Positions 1 through 8,819 are shown, counted from the stretch's first letter. The stretch: 64,000 bases of DNA from Streptomyces zhihengii (GCF_016919245.1 NZ_JAFEJA010000001.1:372001-436000), one strand, 5' to 3'. Numbers and translations are program-made. The notes: generated by a model from the sequence alone, not told the origin.

Positions 1-1776
1 GCGCAGGGCGAACCTGGCGGCGGTCCTGAAGGCCATCTCCGAGGAGTCCTTCGGATGGGTCGCGCCGTCGGTCAGCGTGACCCGCACCCCGGTGACCGGG
101 TGCCCGCCGAGCGGGCCCTCGGCGAGCGCGTCACGGCAGCCCGCCTCGACCGCCCGGACGTACTCCCTGGGCACCCGCCCGCCGACGACGGCGGACTCGA
201 ACGCGAAGTCCTCGCCCGCGGCGGAGTCCAGCGGCGCCACGTCGATGACGACATGGGCGAACTGCCCGGCGCCGCCGTCCTGTTTGACGTGCCGGTACAC
301 CAGACCCGACACCCCGCGGACGACCGTCTCCCGGTAGGCGACCTGCGGCCGGCCGACGCCGACCTCGATGCCGTGGCTCCTGCGGATCTTCTCCACCGCG
401 ACCTCCAGATGCAGTTCGCCCATGCCGGACAGCACCGTCTGGCCCGTCTCCGGATCGCTCCGGACCGTGAGCGACGGGTCCTCCTCCACCAGCCGGGCCA
501 GCGCGGACGCGAGCCGGTCGGTGTCGGGGCCGGTGCGGGGCTCGACGGCGACCGAGACGACCGCGGCGGCGACGGTGGGCGGTTCGAGGAGCAGCGGTGC
601 CGAAGGCGCGCACAGCGTGGCCCCCGCCCGGGCGGCCTTCGGCCCCACCACGGCGACGATCTCCCCGGCCACCGCCCGGTCCACCTCGGCGTGCCGGTCC
701 GCCTGCACCCGCAGGATGCGTCCGATCCGCTCGGTGCGGCGCGTGCCCGCGTCCAGCACGGTGTCCCCCTTGGTGAGCGTTCCCGAGTACACCCGCACAT
801 AGGTCAGCCGGCCGGTGGCCGTGGAGTTCACCTTGAACACCAGACCCGCGAACGGTGCGTCCGGTTCGGCCGGACGCCGCTGCCGCGTGCCGCCGTGCGT
901 TCCGCTCACCGGCGGGACGTCCCGCGGCGAGGGCAGATAGGCGACGACGGCCCGGAGCAGCGGCTCGATGCCGCGGTTGCGGTACGCCGATCCGCACAGC
1001 ACCACGACGCCCTCGCCGCCGAGGGTGATGTCGCGCAGCGCCGCTTCGAGCGTCCCCTCGGAGAGGGTGCCGCTCGCGCAGTACTCGTCGAGTGCCGCCG
1101 CGTGCAGTTCCGCCACGCCCTCCTCGAGCAGGCGCCTGCGCCGCAGCGCCTGCGCCAGCAGGTCCGGGGGCACCGGGCCCTCGGCGCAGGTGTCGCCGTC
1201 CCAGACCAGGGCACGCATCCGCGGCAGGTCGACCACCCCGGTGAAGCCGTCCTCGCGCCCGATGGGGAGCTGGACGACGAGCGGGACGGTGTGCAGCCGG
1301 TCGCGGATGGAGGCGACGGCGGTGTCGAGGTCGGCGCCGGCCCGGTCGAGCTTGTTCACGAACGCGATCCGGGGCACTCCGTGGCGGTCCGCCTGGCGCC
1401 ACACCGACTCGCTCTGCGGTTCCACGCCGGCGACGGCGTCGAACACGGCGACCGCGCCGTCGAGGACGCGCAGGGAGCGCTCGACCTCGTCGGCGAAGTC
1501 CACGTGTCCGGGCGTGTCGATGAGGTTGATCCGGTGCCCGTCCCACTGGCAGCTGACGGCCGCGGCGAAGATCGTGATGCCCCGGTCGCGCTCCTGCGAG
1601 TCGAAGTCGGTGACGGTGGTGCCGTCGTGGACCTCGCCGCGCTTGTGGGTGGCGCCGGTGAGGTAGAGGATCCGCTCGGTGACGGTGGTCTTGCCTGCGT
1701 CGACGTGGGCGAGGATGCCCAGGTTGCGGACGGCGTCCGTCGAAGTGGCGTTCGCTTGGGGCAGGTTGATGCGCAC
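1..1776 (-). CDS. fusA: Elongation factor G paralogue (partial, C-terminus beyond window)
   Basis: Translational GTPase of the EF-G family, which moves tRNA and mRNA on the ribosome. The GTG start at 1776 has a GAAAGG ribosome site 9 nt upstream. Visible GTPase motifs are AHVDAGKT (G1, residues 23-30), RGITI (G2 region), DTPGH (G3) and NKLD (G4). Domain II and III sequence follows, and the domain IV start (GRPQVAYRETV) is reached before the frame runs off base 1 after 592 codons. The text is closer to housekeeping EF-G (VEPQSESVWRQADR) than to TetM/OtrA ribosomal-protection proteins. No rpsL, rpsG or tuf genes surround it, so it is probably the second, stand-alone EF-G copy found in streptomycetes rather than the str-operon fusA. 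Which job it does (translocation, recycling, or tolerance of an inhibitor) cannot be read from the sequence. Confidence 0.9.
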   Translation of the reverse strand, partial: MRINLPQANATSTDAVRNLGILAHVDAGKTTVTERILYLTGATHKRGEVHDGTTVTDFDSQERDRGITIFAAAVSCQWDGHRINLIDTPGHVDFADEVERSLRVLDGAVAVFDAVAGVEPQSESVWRQADRHGVPRIAFVNKLDRAGADLDTAVASIRDRLHTVPLVVQLPIGREDGFTGVVDLPRMRALVWDGDTCAEGPVPPDLLAQALRRRRLLEEGVAELHAAALDEYCASGTLSEGTLEAALRDITLGGEGVVVLCGSAYRNRGIEPLLRAVVAYLPSPRDVPPVSGTHGGTRQRRPAEPDAPFAGLVFKVNSTATGRLTYVRVYSGTLTKGDTVLDAGTRRTERIGRILRVQADRHAEVDRAVAGEIVAVVGPKAARAGATLCAPSAPLLLEPPTVAAAVVSVAVEPRTGPDTDRLASALARLVEEDPSLTVRSDPETGQTVLSGMGELHLEVAVEKIRRSHGIEVGVGRPQVAYRETVVRGVSGLVYRHVKQDGGAGQFAHVVIDVAPLDSAAGEDFAFESAVVGGRVPREYVRAVEAGCRDALAEGPLGGHPVTGVRVTLTDGATHPKDSSEMAFRTAARFALR

Positions 1777-2246
1777 GGCCGGTGGCCTTTCACGGTGTGA
1801 CGGGGAAGGTGGCGGCGCGATTGCGGGACGAACGGGCCACGGGCGGGCGGGAGCCGCGCGCCGCGGACCGTGGCTCGCCGCGGCGGCCCGCGGACCGGCC
1901 TGCGGTACGGCTCGGTGACCGAGCCGTCCGGGCGGCGGAGGGCGGGCGTGCGGGGAGCGGGAGGTCAGGCGTTCGTCACGGGGGTCCGGTGGCGGCCGCG
2001 CAGCCGGCACCGGGCGTCCCGGGACACCGGGATCACGTCGAACCGGGAACGGGGAACGGCGACGGCGGTGTGGTCACGCACGGCGGGCTCCCCTCTGCTG
2101 GTCCTCGGCGCCGGTCGCCGGCGTCCGCGGTCGGCACCGGCGGTGTGCCGGCGCGCGAGCCGAGTGTACGAGGCCGGTGCGAGCGGGCGACACCGGTTTT
2201 CCGGGGCGGGGCGGCCGCCCGGGAACGCCGAACCGCAGGGGTCAGG
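1777..2246. other. Intergenic region without a supported gene
   Basis: About 470 bases between the EF-G paralogue start and the terminator of the deaminase gene. Open frames exist on both strands but none has a ribosome site or recognisable protein text. The EF-G promoter should lie in the part next to 1777. I see no confident -35/-10 pair. Confidence 0.5.
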
Positions 2247-2289
2247 AGCGGTGCGGCGCACCCCGGTTGACGGGATGCGCCGCACCGCT
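2247..2289 (-). terminator. Strong stem-loop terminator of the deaminase gene
   Basis: Perfect 14-bp stem (2247-2260 with 2276-2289), then one mismatch, then 4 more pairs around a GTTGA loop. It begins 12 bases past the stop codon of the minus-strand deaminase gene, where a Streptomyces intrinsic terminator is expected. No U-tract follows, which is usual in this genus. Confidence 0.75.
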
Positions 2290-2300
2290 GCGCCGGTCCG

Positions 2301-2792
2301 TCAGCCCCGCGCGCGGGCCTCGCGGAAGCGGATGTGCAGGGCGCGGACGTCGTCCGCGAGCGCGGGGACCGGGCCCTGCACCTCGATGCCCGGCACCACC
2401 TCCGACACCGCGAACGGGTGCACGGGCGACGGTGCCACGCCCAGTTCGCCGAGCCACTCGCCGAGCTGCCCGGAGGAGACGATGTAGACGATGCGGCCGA
2501 GGCCGACCCAGCCGTGGGCGGCGGCGCACATCGGGCAGTGTTCCCCGGAGGTGAACACCGTCGCGGCGCGGCGCTCCTCGGCCGTCATGTTGGCCGCGGC
2601 CCAGCGGGCCAGGGCGAACTCGGGGTGGCGGGTCTGGTCCGCGAGGGAGGTCTCCCGGTTGCGGTCCTCCGCCAGGACCGTGCCGTCGCCCCCGACCAGG
2701 ACGGAGCCGAACGGCTCGTCACCGGCGTCCACCGCCTCGGCCGCCAGTTCCACGCAGCGCCGCAGATGGCGCAGATCCGCTTCGTCGGTCAT
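2301..2792 (-). CDS. Nucleoside deaminase, CMP/dCMP deaminase (TadA/GuaD-like) superfamily
   Basis: 163-aa zinc-dependent deaminase that should hydrolytically remove an amino group from a purine or pyrimidine base or nucleoside. The zinc site is present: His56-Pro-Glu58 supplies one ligand and the proton shuttle, and Cys86-Pro-Met-Cys89 supplies the other two. ATG at 2792 follows a GGGGAG ribosome site. Size and the HPE plus CPMC arrangement fit the TadA/guanine-deaminase branch. The context (a kinase-like gene and a strong private terminator, with no tRNA-modification genes) suggests base salvage rather than tRNA editing. The exact substrate is not determined. Confidence 0.85.
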   Translation of the reverse strand: MTDEADLRHLRRCVELAAEAVDAGDEPFGSVLVGGDGTVLAEDRNRETSLADQTRHPEFALARWAAANMTAEERRAATVFTSGEHCPMCAAAHGWVGLGRIVYIVSSGQLGEWLGELGVAPSPVHPFAVSEVVPGIEVQGPVPALADDVRALHIRFREARARG

Positions 2793-2823
2793 CGCACTCC
2801 CCAGGGTGTGTTCCCGTGCCGTC

Positions 2824-2844
2824 CGGGCCCCTCGGAGGGGCCCG
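2824..2844 (-). terminator. Stem-loop terminator of the APH-family gene
   Basis: Perfect 9-bp GC stem with a 3-nt loop in the 93-bp gap, about 40 bases past the stop codon of the minus-strand kinase-like gene and upstream of the deaminase start. It makes independent transcription of the two likely. Confidence 0.6.
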
Positions 2845-2885
2845 TCGGTGACGCTATCCCGCCCCGTGGCCGCCGTGACGGGATT

Positions 2886-3920
2886 TCACCGCCCGGTCCG
2901 GTCGGCCGCTTCGGTGAGCGCGGCCGTGAACAGGGGCTCCACCGTCCCGCGCAGCCAGGCGCGCTGCTCCGTGCCGTAGCCGCGCGGACCGGCCTCGACC
3001 AGCATGATCAGGTACAGATAGGCGCGGTAGAGGGCGAGGCGCAGCCGGGCCGGGTCGTCGAGGACGGCGGGGCCGCCGGCCTGCGCGTAGCCGGCCAGGA
3101 AGTCGGCGTCGTCCCCGATGTCCTCGAACAGGGCGAGGGAGACGAAGTCGGCGACCGGGTCGCCCCAGAACATGCGCTCGCCGTCGACGATGCCGCTGAG
3201 GACCCGTCGGCCCGGCGGGCCGTCCACGAGCAGGTTCCCCTGCCAGAGGTCGAAGTGGACCAGCGCGGGCCGGGTCACGTCGTCGAGGACGGGGCGCGCA
3301 GCGGCGAACCGCCGGCGGATCCGGTCGAGCGGCAGCGGCGGTTCGGGCAGGTGGCGTCCGGCGTCGGCGAGCAGGGCGTCCGTCATGGCCGTGAACGCCT
3401 CGCCCCAGGTCGGCGCGAGGGGCCCGAGGCCGCCGCCCGGGTAGCCGTAGCCGGGGCCGGTGACGGTGTGGAGACGGGCGACGCCCTGCCCCAGCAGCCC
3501 GCGCAGGCGGCGCCGCTCGGTGTCGTCCATGGTGCCGGCGCACTCGTGCCAGGCGGTGCCGGGGCGGTGGGTCGTCACCATGCCGGGGCCGCCGGGGTCG
3601 GACGGGCCGAACGCGGCGTGCACCAGCTCCGGTACGGGGACGTCCCCGAGCGCGGCGGCACGGGAGCAGAACTCGGCCTCGGCGCGCAGCAGGTCCTTCT
3701 CGTAGCTGAGCCCGCAAGTGCCCGCCGGGGGCGGGATCTTGACGACCCATCGGCGGCCGTCCGCGAGGTCGGCGCGGACCACCGTGTTGTAGGTGCCGCC
3801 GGTGAGCGGGACGCGGCCGGTGACGTCGGCGCCCGCCGCCCCCGCCGCGGCGAGCAGGGCGTCCGTCCGCGTTTCGCCGTCCGCCGCCCCGTCCCGCACC
3901 GTGTGCGCTGCCTCTCCCAT
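2886..3920 (-). CDS. Aminoglycoside phosphotransferase (APH)/choline-kinase fold protein
   Basis: 344-aa small-molecule kinase-like protein. The catalytic loop reads HFDLWQGN with the putative base Asp224, followed by a metal-binding Asp in GIVDGE and the family tail motif (DPVADFVSLALFED). The N-lobe has the glycine-rich TGGTYNTVVR segment and the ATP-lysine in WVVKI. Phosphorylation of a hydroxylated small molecule is expected. The family covers antibiotic-modifying, fructosamine, homoserine and macrolide kinases, and the sequence does not say which. It is a single gene between its own terminator and the TetR gene. The ribosome site is weak (GGGAGG about 13 nt before ATG), so the start may differ slightly. 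Confidence 0.8.
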   Translation of the reverse strand: MGEAAHTVRDGAADGETRTDALLAAAGAAGADVTGRVPLTGGTYNTVVRADLADGRRWVVKIPPPAGTCGLSYEKDLLRAEAEFCSRAAALGDVPVPELVHAAFGPSDPGGPGMVTTHRPGTAWHECAGTMDDTERRRLRGLLGQGVARLHTVTGPGYGYPGGGLGPLAPTWGEAFTAMTDALLADAGRHLPEPPLPLDRIRRRFAAARPVLDDVTRPALVHFDLWQGNLLVDGPPGRRVLSGIVDGERMFWGDPVADFVSLALFEDIGDDADFLAGYAQAGGPAVLDDPARLRLALYRAYLYLIMLVEAGPRGYGTEQRAWLRGTVEPLFTAALTEAADRTGR

Positions 3921-4005
3921 GGGCCCCAGTGTGCCTCCCGTCTCCCTTGCGGCACAGGGGTGTTCCGGGCCGGCGCCCCCATGCCGGGCGGCGGGGGCCG
4001 CGGGG

Positions 4006-4704
4006 TCAGCGGCCCAGGCGGGCGGCGGCGCTCTCGATGAGCATGTCGAGGGCGGCCGGATAGGCGCTGGTGTTCATCTCGGCGACCAGCCGCGGGGCGG
4101 CCCGCGCGATCCGGGGGTGGGTCGCGGGCGGCAGCGTGGCGTACGTGGCCTGCCACACGGCCTCGTCGGCCGCCCGGGCGGCCTCCGGCAGCGCGAGGGT
4201 GGCCGCGTCGAGGGCGGCGAAGGCGAGCGCCTGGTCGATGAAGCAGTGGTAGACGCCGACGGCCGCGGCGACGTCGAAGCCCGCCCGGTGGAGCACGTCG
4301 AGGATCGCCTCGTCGGCCGCGATCTCGTGCGCCCGCCCGGAGACCCGGCTCGCCGTGAGGACGGCGGCCTGGGGGTGGTCGAGGTAGGCGGCGTGGACGC
4401 GCAGACCGAGGGCGCGCAGGTCGACCTGCCAGTCGCCGGTGCGCGACCAGCCCGTGAGCGCGCGCCCGATCAGTTCGTCGCCGATCGCCAGGGTGAGGTC
4501 GTCCATGCCCCGGAAGTACCGGTAGAGGGCGCTGGGGTCGGCGCCCAGCGCCAGCCCGAGCCGCCGCGCGGTGAGTCCCTCGCCGCCGTGCTCCCGGAGC
4601 ATGCGCAGGGCGGTGAGCACGATCAGGCGCTCGGAGAGCACCGCGCCCGCCTTGGTGGGGCGCCGCCGTCTGCGGTCCCCCTCGGCGACCACCTTCTTGG
4701 GCAT
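4006..4704 (-). CDS. TetR-family transcriptional regulator
   Basis: 232-aa one-component regulator. The N-terminal helix-turn-helix spans about residues 20-65 (ALRMLREHGGEGLTARR, then SALYRYFRGMDDL), followed by an all-helical ligand and dimer domain of the TetR_C type. The ATG at 4704 is chosen because GGAAGGAG lies 9 nt upstream; the frame stays open further upstream but without a ribosome site. It is divergent from the saccharopine-dehydrogenase-like gene across 206 bp that contain an inverted repeat, so it probably represses that gene and itself. The ligand is unknown. Confidence 0.85.
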   Translation of the reverse strand: MPKKVVAEGDRRRRRPTKAGAVLSERLIVLTALRMLREHGGEGLTARRLGLALGADPSALYRYFRGMDDLTLAIGDELIGRALTGWSRTGDWQVDLRALGLRVHAAYLDHPQAAVLTASRVSGRAHEIAADEAILDVLHRAGFDVAAAVGVYHCFIDQALAFAALDAATLALPEAARAADEAVWQATYATLPPATHPRIARAAPRLVAEMNTSAYPAALDMLIESAAARLGR

Positions 4705-4821
4705 CGCCCGCGCTCCTTCCCCGGGGCGGGCGGGGCACCGGGCCGGCCCGGTGTGCCGGGCGTGTGCCTCCCGGGCCGGGTCCGGCGTGTCTGCCGCCGT
4801 GCCGTCCGCCGTCACCGACGC

Positions 4822-4865
4822 TTATGCCAACGCCATTGACCATAACCGCACGCGGCGCGTTGGAT
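4822..4865. promoter_or_regulatory. Putative TetR operator and promoter in the divergent gap
   Basis: Inverted repeat TTATG-N14-CATAA (4822-4826 and 4841-4845), an AT-rich dyad in otherwise GC-rich sequence. Overlapping it is a possible plus-strand promoter: TTGACC at 4836-4841 and TTGGAT at 4860-4865 with an 18-nt spacer. The operator would cover the -35 element of the dehydrogenase promoter. This is inference from position and symmetry only. Confidence 0.4.
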
Positions 4866-4910
4866 CGGTGCAGCCCGGGCGAAGACCGTTGTGCAGGGAA
4901 AGGACCTGAT

Positions 4911-6140
4911 ATGCGTATCCTGCTGATCGGCGCCGGCGGAGTCGGCACGGCGATCACCCGTATCGCCGCCCGGCGCGGCTTCTTCGAGCGGATGGTCGTC
5001 GCGGACTACGCGCTGCCCCGTGCGGAGGCCGCCGTGGCGGCGCTGGCCGGCTCCGGCCGGGCCGAGCGGTTCGCCGCCGCCCGCGTCGACGCCTCCGACG
5101 AGGGGGCCGTCACCGCGCTGCTGCGCGACGAGGGCTGCGACGTGCTGCTGAACGCCACCGACCCGCGTTTCGTGATGCCGCTGTTCCGTGCCGCGCTCGC
5201 GGCCGGCGCGCACTACCTGGACATGGCGATGTCGCTGTCCCGGCCCCATGCGGAACTGCCGCACGAGAGGACCGGGGTGAAGCTCGGGGACGAGCAGTTC
5301 GCCATGGCCCCGGCCTGGGAGGAGGCGGGCCGGCTGGCGCTCGTCGGCATCGGCGTCGAACCGGGGCTCTCCGACGTCTTCGCCCGGTACGCGGCCGACG
5401 AACTCTTCGACACCATCGAGGAGATCGGTGTGCGCGACGGCGCCGACCTCACCGTGGAGGGCTACGACTTCGCGCCGTCGTTCAACATCTGGACGACGAT
5501 CGAGGAGTGCCTCAACCCGCCCGTCGTGTACGAGAAGGACCGCGGCTGGTTCACCACTCCCCCGTTCAGCGAGCCGGAGGTCTTCGACTTCCCCGGCGGG
5601 ATCGGGCCGGTGGAGTGCGTGAACGTCGAGCACGAGGAGGTGCTGCTGATCCCCCGGTGGGTGGAGGCGGACCGGGTCACCTTCAAGTACGGGCTCGGCG
5701 CCGAGTTCATCGAGACGCTGCGCGTCCTGCACCGGGTCGGCCTCGACAGCACCCGGCCGGTCACCGTCACCGCGGAGGACGGGCAGCGGGTCCGGGTCTC
5801 CCCGCGCGACGTGGTGGCCGCCTGCCTGCCGGACCCGGCGGCCCTGGGCGACCGGATGCGGGGGAAGACCTGCGCGGGCACCTGGGTCAAGGGGACCAGG
5901 GACGGCGCGCCGCGCGAGGTCTACCTCCACCATGTCGTCGACAACGCCTGGTCCATGGCGGAGTACGGCTGCCAGGCCGTGGTCTGGCAGACGGCGGTGA
6001 ACCCCGTCGTGGCCCTGGAGCTGATCGCGGACGGCACCTGGACGGGCGCCGGTGTGCTCGGCCCCGAGGCCTTCGCCCCGCGCCCGTTCCTCGACCTGCT
6101 CACCGCGTACGGCTCCCCGTGGGGTGTGCGCGAGCAGTAG
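4911..6140 (+). CDS. Saccharopine dehydrogenase / carboxynorspermidine dehydrogenase-like oxidoreductase
   Basis: 409-aa NAD(P)-dependent oxidoreductase. The Rossmann motif is at the very N-terminus (MRILLIGAGGVGTAI). The middle domain has the family text ATDPRFVMPLFRAAL and GAHYLDMA, and the C-terminal half is typical of the saccharopine-reductase family (GPVECVNVEHEEVLLIPRW). The ATG at 4911 is preceded by GGGAAAGGA at a good distance. Homologues reduce imines made from an amino acid or polyamine and a carbonyl compound. With no lysine or polyamine genes nearby the substrate is open. It is probably regulated by the divergent TetR gene. It converges on the LysR gene with only 9 bases between stop codons. 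Confidence 0.85.
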   Translation: MRILLIGAGGVGTAITRIAARRGFFERMVVADYALPRAEAAVAALAGSGRAERFAAARVDASDEGAVTALLRDEGCDVLLNATDPRFVMPLFRAALAAGAHYLDMAMSLSRPHAELPHERTGVKLGDEQFAMAPAWEEAGRLALVGIGVEPGLSDVFARYAADELFDTIEEIGVRDGADLTVEGYDFAPSFNIWTTIEECLNPPVVYEKDRGWFTTPPFSEPEVFDFPGGIGPVECVNVEHEEVLLIPRWVEADRVTFKYGLGAEFIETLRVLHRVGLDSTRPVTVTAEDGQRVRVSPRDVVAACLPDPAALGDRMRGKTCAGTWVKGTRDGAPREVYLHHVVDNAWSMAEYGCQAVVWQTAVNPVVALELIADGTWTGAGVLGPEAFAPRPFLDLLTAYGSPWGVREQ

Positions 6141-6149
6141 GGCCGCCGC

Positions 6150-7007
6150 TCAGCCCGGGTGACGGGCCGTCACCCGGCGCAGGTGGGCGAGGAAGGCGAG
6201 GGTCGCCGGATGGGTGGGGACGCGCGGGCGGGCCACCCGGACGGTGACCCGCGGCGCGTCCGGCAGCGGCAGGTAGCGCACGCCCGGGTGCGGGTGGCTG
6301 TGGGCGGTGGCCTCCGCGGTCACGCCGAGCGCATCGCCGGTGGCGATCACCGTGAGCCAGTCGTCGGCGTTCGCCACCTCGAAGGTCCGCGGCCCGCCGT
6401 CGGGCCAGAGGCCGTCCGTCGTCGCGGCGGTGGCGCACACGGCGACGGAGCGGCCGGCCAGATCGCCGAGGCCGGCCGCCGCGCGGGCGGCCAGCGGGTC
6501 GTCGGCGGCGGTCGCGAGCACGCGGGGCTCGGAGTACAGCTCCTCCACGACGAGCCCGGCGTCCGGCGCGGGCCGGGTGCGCAGCAGGGCCGCGTCGGTC
6601 TCGCCGCGGCGGAGCGCGGCCTCGGGGTCGTCGCCGCGGTGGGCGCGCACCGGGCTGTCGGGGTGCTCCTCGCGCCAGGCGCGCAGCAGCGGCACGGTCC
6701 GGTCGCCGAGGGCGGCCCAGGGGAAGCCGATGCGCAGCGGCCGCGCTCCCCGGGCCGCGTCGAGCAGGGCGTCGTCGAGGTCCGCGAGGATCCGGTGGGC
6801 GCGCTCGTGGAGCCGGCGTCCGGCGTCGGTGAGGCGCAGGGTGCGGGTGGTGCGTTCCACCAGGCGCACGCCGAGCCGGCGCTCCAGCTGCTCCAGGGTG
6901 CGCGAGAGGGCGGGCTGGCCGATGTGCAGCACGGCCGCCGCCCCGGTGACGCTTCCCTCGTCGCCGATGGCGGCGAGTGCCCGCAGGTGCCGCAGCTCCA
7001 CATTCAT
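6150..7007 (-). CDS. LysR-family transcriptional regulator
   Basis: 285-aa LTTR. The N-terminal winged HTH is clear (LRALAAIGDEGSVTGAA, then QPALSRTLEQLERRLGVRL), followed by the linker helix and a periplasmic-binding-like effector domain. It starts at ATG 7007, where MNVELRHLRAL is the canonical family beginning. It is divergent from the SDR gene over 70 bp, the classic arrangement for an LTTR that controls its neighbour. GTGCG-N16-CGCAC (7023-7048) in the gap is a candidate binding dyad. Confidence 0.88.
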   Translation of the reverse strand: MNVELRHLRALAAIGDEGSVTGAAAVLHIGQPALSRTLEQLERRLGVRLVERTTRTLRLTDAGRRLHERAHRILADLDDALLDAARGARPLRIGFPWAALGDRTVPLLRAWREEHPDSPVRAHRGDDPEAALRRGETDAALLRTRPAPDAGLVVEELYSEPRVLATAADDPLAARAAAGLGDLAGRSVAVCATAATTDGLWPDGGPRTFEVANADDWLTVIATGDALGVTAEATAHSHPHPGVRYLPLPDAPRVTVRVARPRVPTHPATLAFLAHLRRVTARHPG

Positions 7008-7064
7008 GACCACCGAGCATAAGTGCGTCCCGGACGGCATTTCCGCACCGGGGCGCGCCGGACC

Positions 7065-7077
7065 TAGCGTCGGGGTC
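7065..7077 (+). promoter_or_regulatory. Leaderless -10 element before the SDR gene
   Basis: TAGCGT at 7065-7070 ends 7 nt before the ATG at 7078 and there is no ribosome site, the pattern of Streptomyces leaderless mRNAs. No good -35 is visible, which suggests activation by the divergent LysR regulator. Confidence 0.5.
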
Positions 7078-7674
7078 ATGAGGATTCTGCTGATCGGCGG
7101 CACGGGCACCCTGGGCTCGGCCGTGCACAAGGCTCTGACCGGCCGCGGACACGAGGTGGTCACCGTGGCGCGCGGTGACGGCGACCTGCGGTACGACATC
7201 ACCGACCCGGCGCAGATCACCGCCCTGTACGCGGAGGCGGGCCGGGTGGACGCGGTGGCGAGCGCGGCCGGGTCGGTGCCCTACCGGCCGTTCGCCGAAC
7301 TGACCCCGGACGACTTCACCGCCGCGTTCCGCGGGAAGGTGCTGGCGCAGATCGAGCTGGTGCGCCAGGGCCTGGACCATGTCGCGGAGCGGGGGTCGTT
7401 CACCCTGATCACCGGGGTACTGGCCCGGGTGCCCGTGCTCACGGGCAGCGCCGCGTCGGCGGCCAACGGGGCGCTGGAGGCGTTCGTGCGCGCGGCGGCC
7501 GTGGAGATCGCGCCCCGGCGGGTCAACGCGGTGAGCCCCACGGTGTTCACCGAGAGCCTCGGGCGGTACGGGAGCGTGTTCCCCGGTATGAGGCCCGTGC
7601 CCCTCGCGGAGGTCGCCGACGCCTACGTCCGCTCCGTCGAGGGCGCCCAGACCGGCCAGGTCTACGAGCTGTAG
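7078..7674 (+). CDS. Short-chain dehydrogenase/reductase-like protein lacking the YxxxK pair
   Basis: 198-aa single-domain Rossmann protein with the cofactor motif GGTGTLGSAV at residues 7-16 and SDR structural text (SAAGSVPYRPFAEL, then TLITGVL, then RVNAVSPTVFTESL). The Tyr-x-x-x-Lys catalytic pair is missing: the position reads GSAASAANGALEAF. The short length and the C-terminal VRSVEGAQTGQVYEL match a known short SDR subfamily in which the pair is absent, so this is a family trait rather than a mutation. The reaction is unknown. It is divergent from and probably controlled by the LysR gene. Confidence 0.8.
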   Translation: MRILLIGGTGTLGSAVHKALTGRGHEVVTVARGDGDLRYDITDPAQITALYAEAGRVDAVASAAGSVPYRPFAELTPDDFTAAFRGKVLAQIELVRQGLDHVAERGSFTLITGVLARVPVLTGSAASAANGALEAFVRAAAVEIAPRRVNAVSPTVFTESLGRYGSVFPGMRPVPLAEVADAYVRSVEGAQTGQVYEL

Positions 7675-7695
7675 CCCCCGTCCGGGAGCGGGGCG

Positions 7696-7722
7696 CCGGG
7701 GGCTTCGCGGCACGGCCCCCGG
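7696..7722 (+). terminator. Stem-loop downstream of the SDR gene
   Basis: CCGGGGG (7696-7702) pairs with CCCCCGG (7716-7722) around a 13-nt loop, 21 bases past the stop codon. It is a short GC stem, acceptable for a Streptomyces terminator but not strong evidence. Confidence 0.4.
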
Positions 7723-7844
7723 GGCCGGGGTGCGCCCGCGGCGGTTCCGGCCCAGCATGGGGAGGGTGCCCGGCCAGGTGCGCGCGGCAGGTTCCGCGCG
7801 CCGGGCCGCCGGGCACTCCCCCCACAGCTTGGAGGAGATCCAGC

Positions 7845-8819
7845 ATGGCCGAGATTCCCCCGCCGATCACGCCGTACCTGGAACCCGCCGCGAAGGAACT
7901 GGCGGAGGCCACCGACCCCCATCCGCGGATCTACGAGGTGCCGCCCGAGAAGGGCCGCGAGATCCTGCTGGGCCTGCAGACCGGCGACGGCGTGGACCGC
8001 CCCTCGGTCGACGAGGAGTGGGTGACGGTCGACGCCGGCGAGTGGGGCCAGGTGCGCACCCGCATCATCCGCCCCCGGGGCCTCACCGGCCCGCTCCCCG
8101 TGGTGTTCTACATCCACGGGGCGGGCTGGGTGTTCGGCGACGACGTGACGCACGACCGCCTCTTCCGCGAGCTGTCCGTCGGCGCGGGGGCGGCCGGGGT
8201 GTTCCCCGTCTACGACCGGGCGCCCGAGGCGAAGTACCCGACGCAGGTGGAGCAGAACTACGCGGTCGGCCAGTGGCTGGCGCGGCACGGCGCCGAGCAC
8301 GGCCTGGACCCCGGCCGGGTCGCCGTCACCGGCGAGTCGGTCGGCGGGTGCATGTCGGCGGTCTTCGCGCTGATGAACAAGGAGCGCGGCGGGCTGGACC
8401 TCAGGGCGCAGGTGCTGCTGTACCCGGTCGCCGACGCCGACTTCGACACCCCCTCGTACCGGCAGTTCGCCGAGGGCTACTACCTCACCCGGGACGGCAT
8501 GATCTGGTTCTGGGACCAGTACACGACCGATCCCGAGCAGCGCCGGGAGCCGCACGCCTCCCCGCTGCGGGCGAGCCTGGACCAGCTCAAGGGGCTGCCG
8601 ACGACCCTGGTGATCACCGACGAGGCGGACGTCCTGCGGGACGAGGGCGAGAAGTACGCCAACCGGCTCCGGGAGGCGGGCGTCGATGTGACGTCGGTGC
8701 GTGTGGCGGGCATGGTCCACGACTTCCTGCTGCTGGACAGCCTGCGTGACACCCGCGCCGCCAACGTCGCCCGCCATCTCGCGGTCGACGCGCTGCGCAA
8801 GGCGCTGCACGACGGCTGA
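7845..8819 (+). CDS. Alpha/beta hydrolase, HSL-type esterase/lipase
   Basis: 324-aa carboxylester hydrolase. The oxyanion-hole motif is HGAGW (HGGGW in most relatives), the nucleophile elbow is GESVGG, the acid lies in ITDEADVLRDEG, and the histidine is in GMVHDFLLLD. This is the full hormone-sensitive-lipase triad order. The ATG at 7845 follows GGAGGAG. No signal peptide is visible, so it is cytoplasmic. It stands alone between two terminators. Substrate preference (short-chain esters, arylesters, acetyl groups) cannot be deduced. Confidence 0.87.
   Translation: MAEIPPPITPYLEPAAKELAEATDPHPRIYEVPPEKGREILLGLQTGDGVDRPSVDEEWVTVDAGEWGQVRTRIIRPRGLTGPLPVVFYIHGAGWVFGDDVTHDRLFRELSVGAGAAGVFPVYDRAPEAKYPTQVEQNYAVGQWLARHGAEHGLDPGRVAVTGESVGGCMSAVFALMNKERGGLDLRAQVLLYPVADADFDTPSYRQFAEGYYLTRDGMIWFWDQYTTDPEQRREPHASPLRASLDQLKGLPTTLVITDEADVLRDEGEKYANRLREAGVDVTSVRVAGMVHDFLLLDSLRDTRAANVARHLAVDALRKALHDG

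Noticed and set aside
1475..1482. GAGCGCTC core inside the EF-G gene (and again near 58143)
   Set aside because: An 8-mer of this composition is expected by chance in coding DNA here; no extended symmetry or promoter context.
1..1776. TetM/OtrA ribosomal-protection resistance gene
   Set aside because: Sequence around the G3-G4 region and domain III follows housekeeping EF-G rather than TetM-type proteins.
1965..2285. 106-codon minus-strand frame in the first intergenic region
   Set aside because: No ribosome site, Arg/Pro-rich random composition, and it overlaps the terminator of the deaminase gene.
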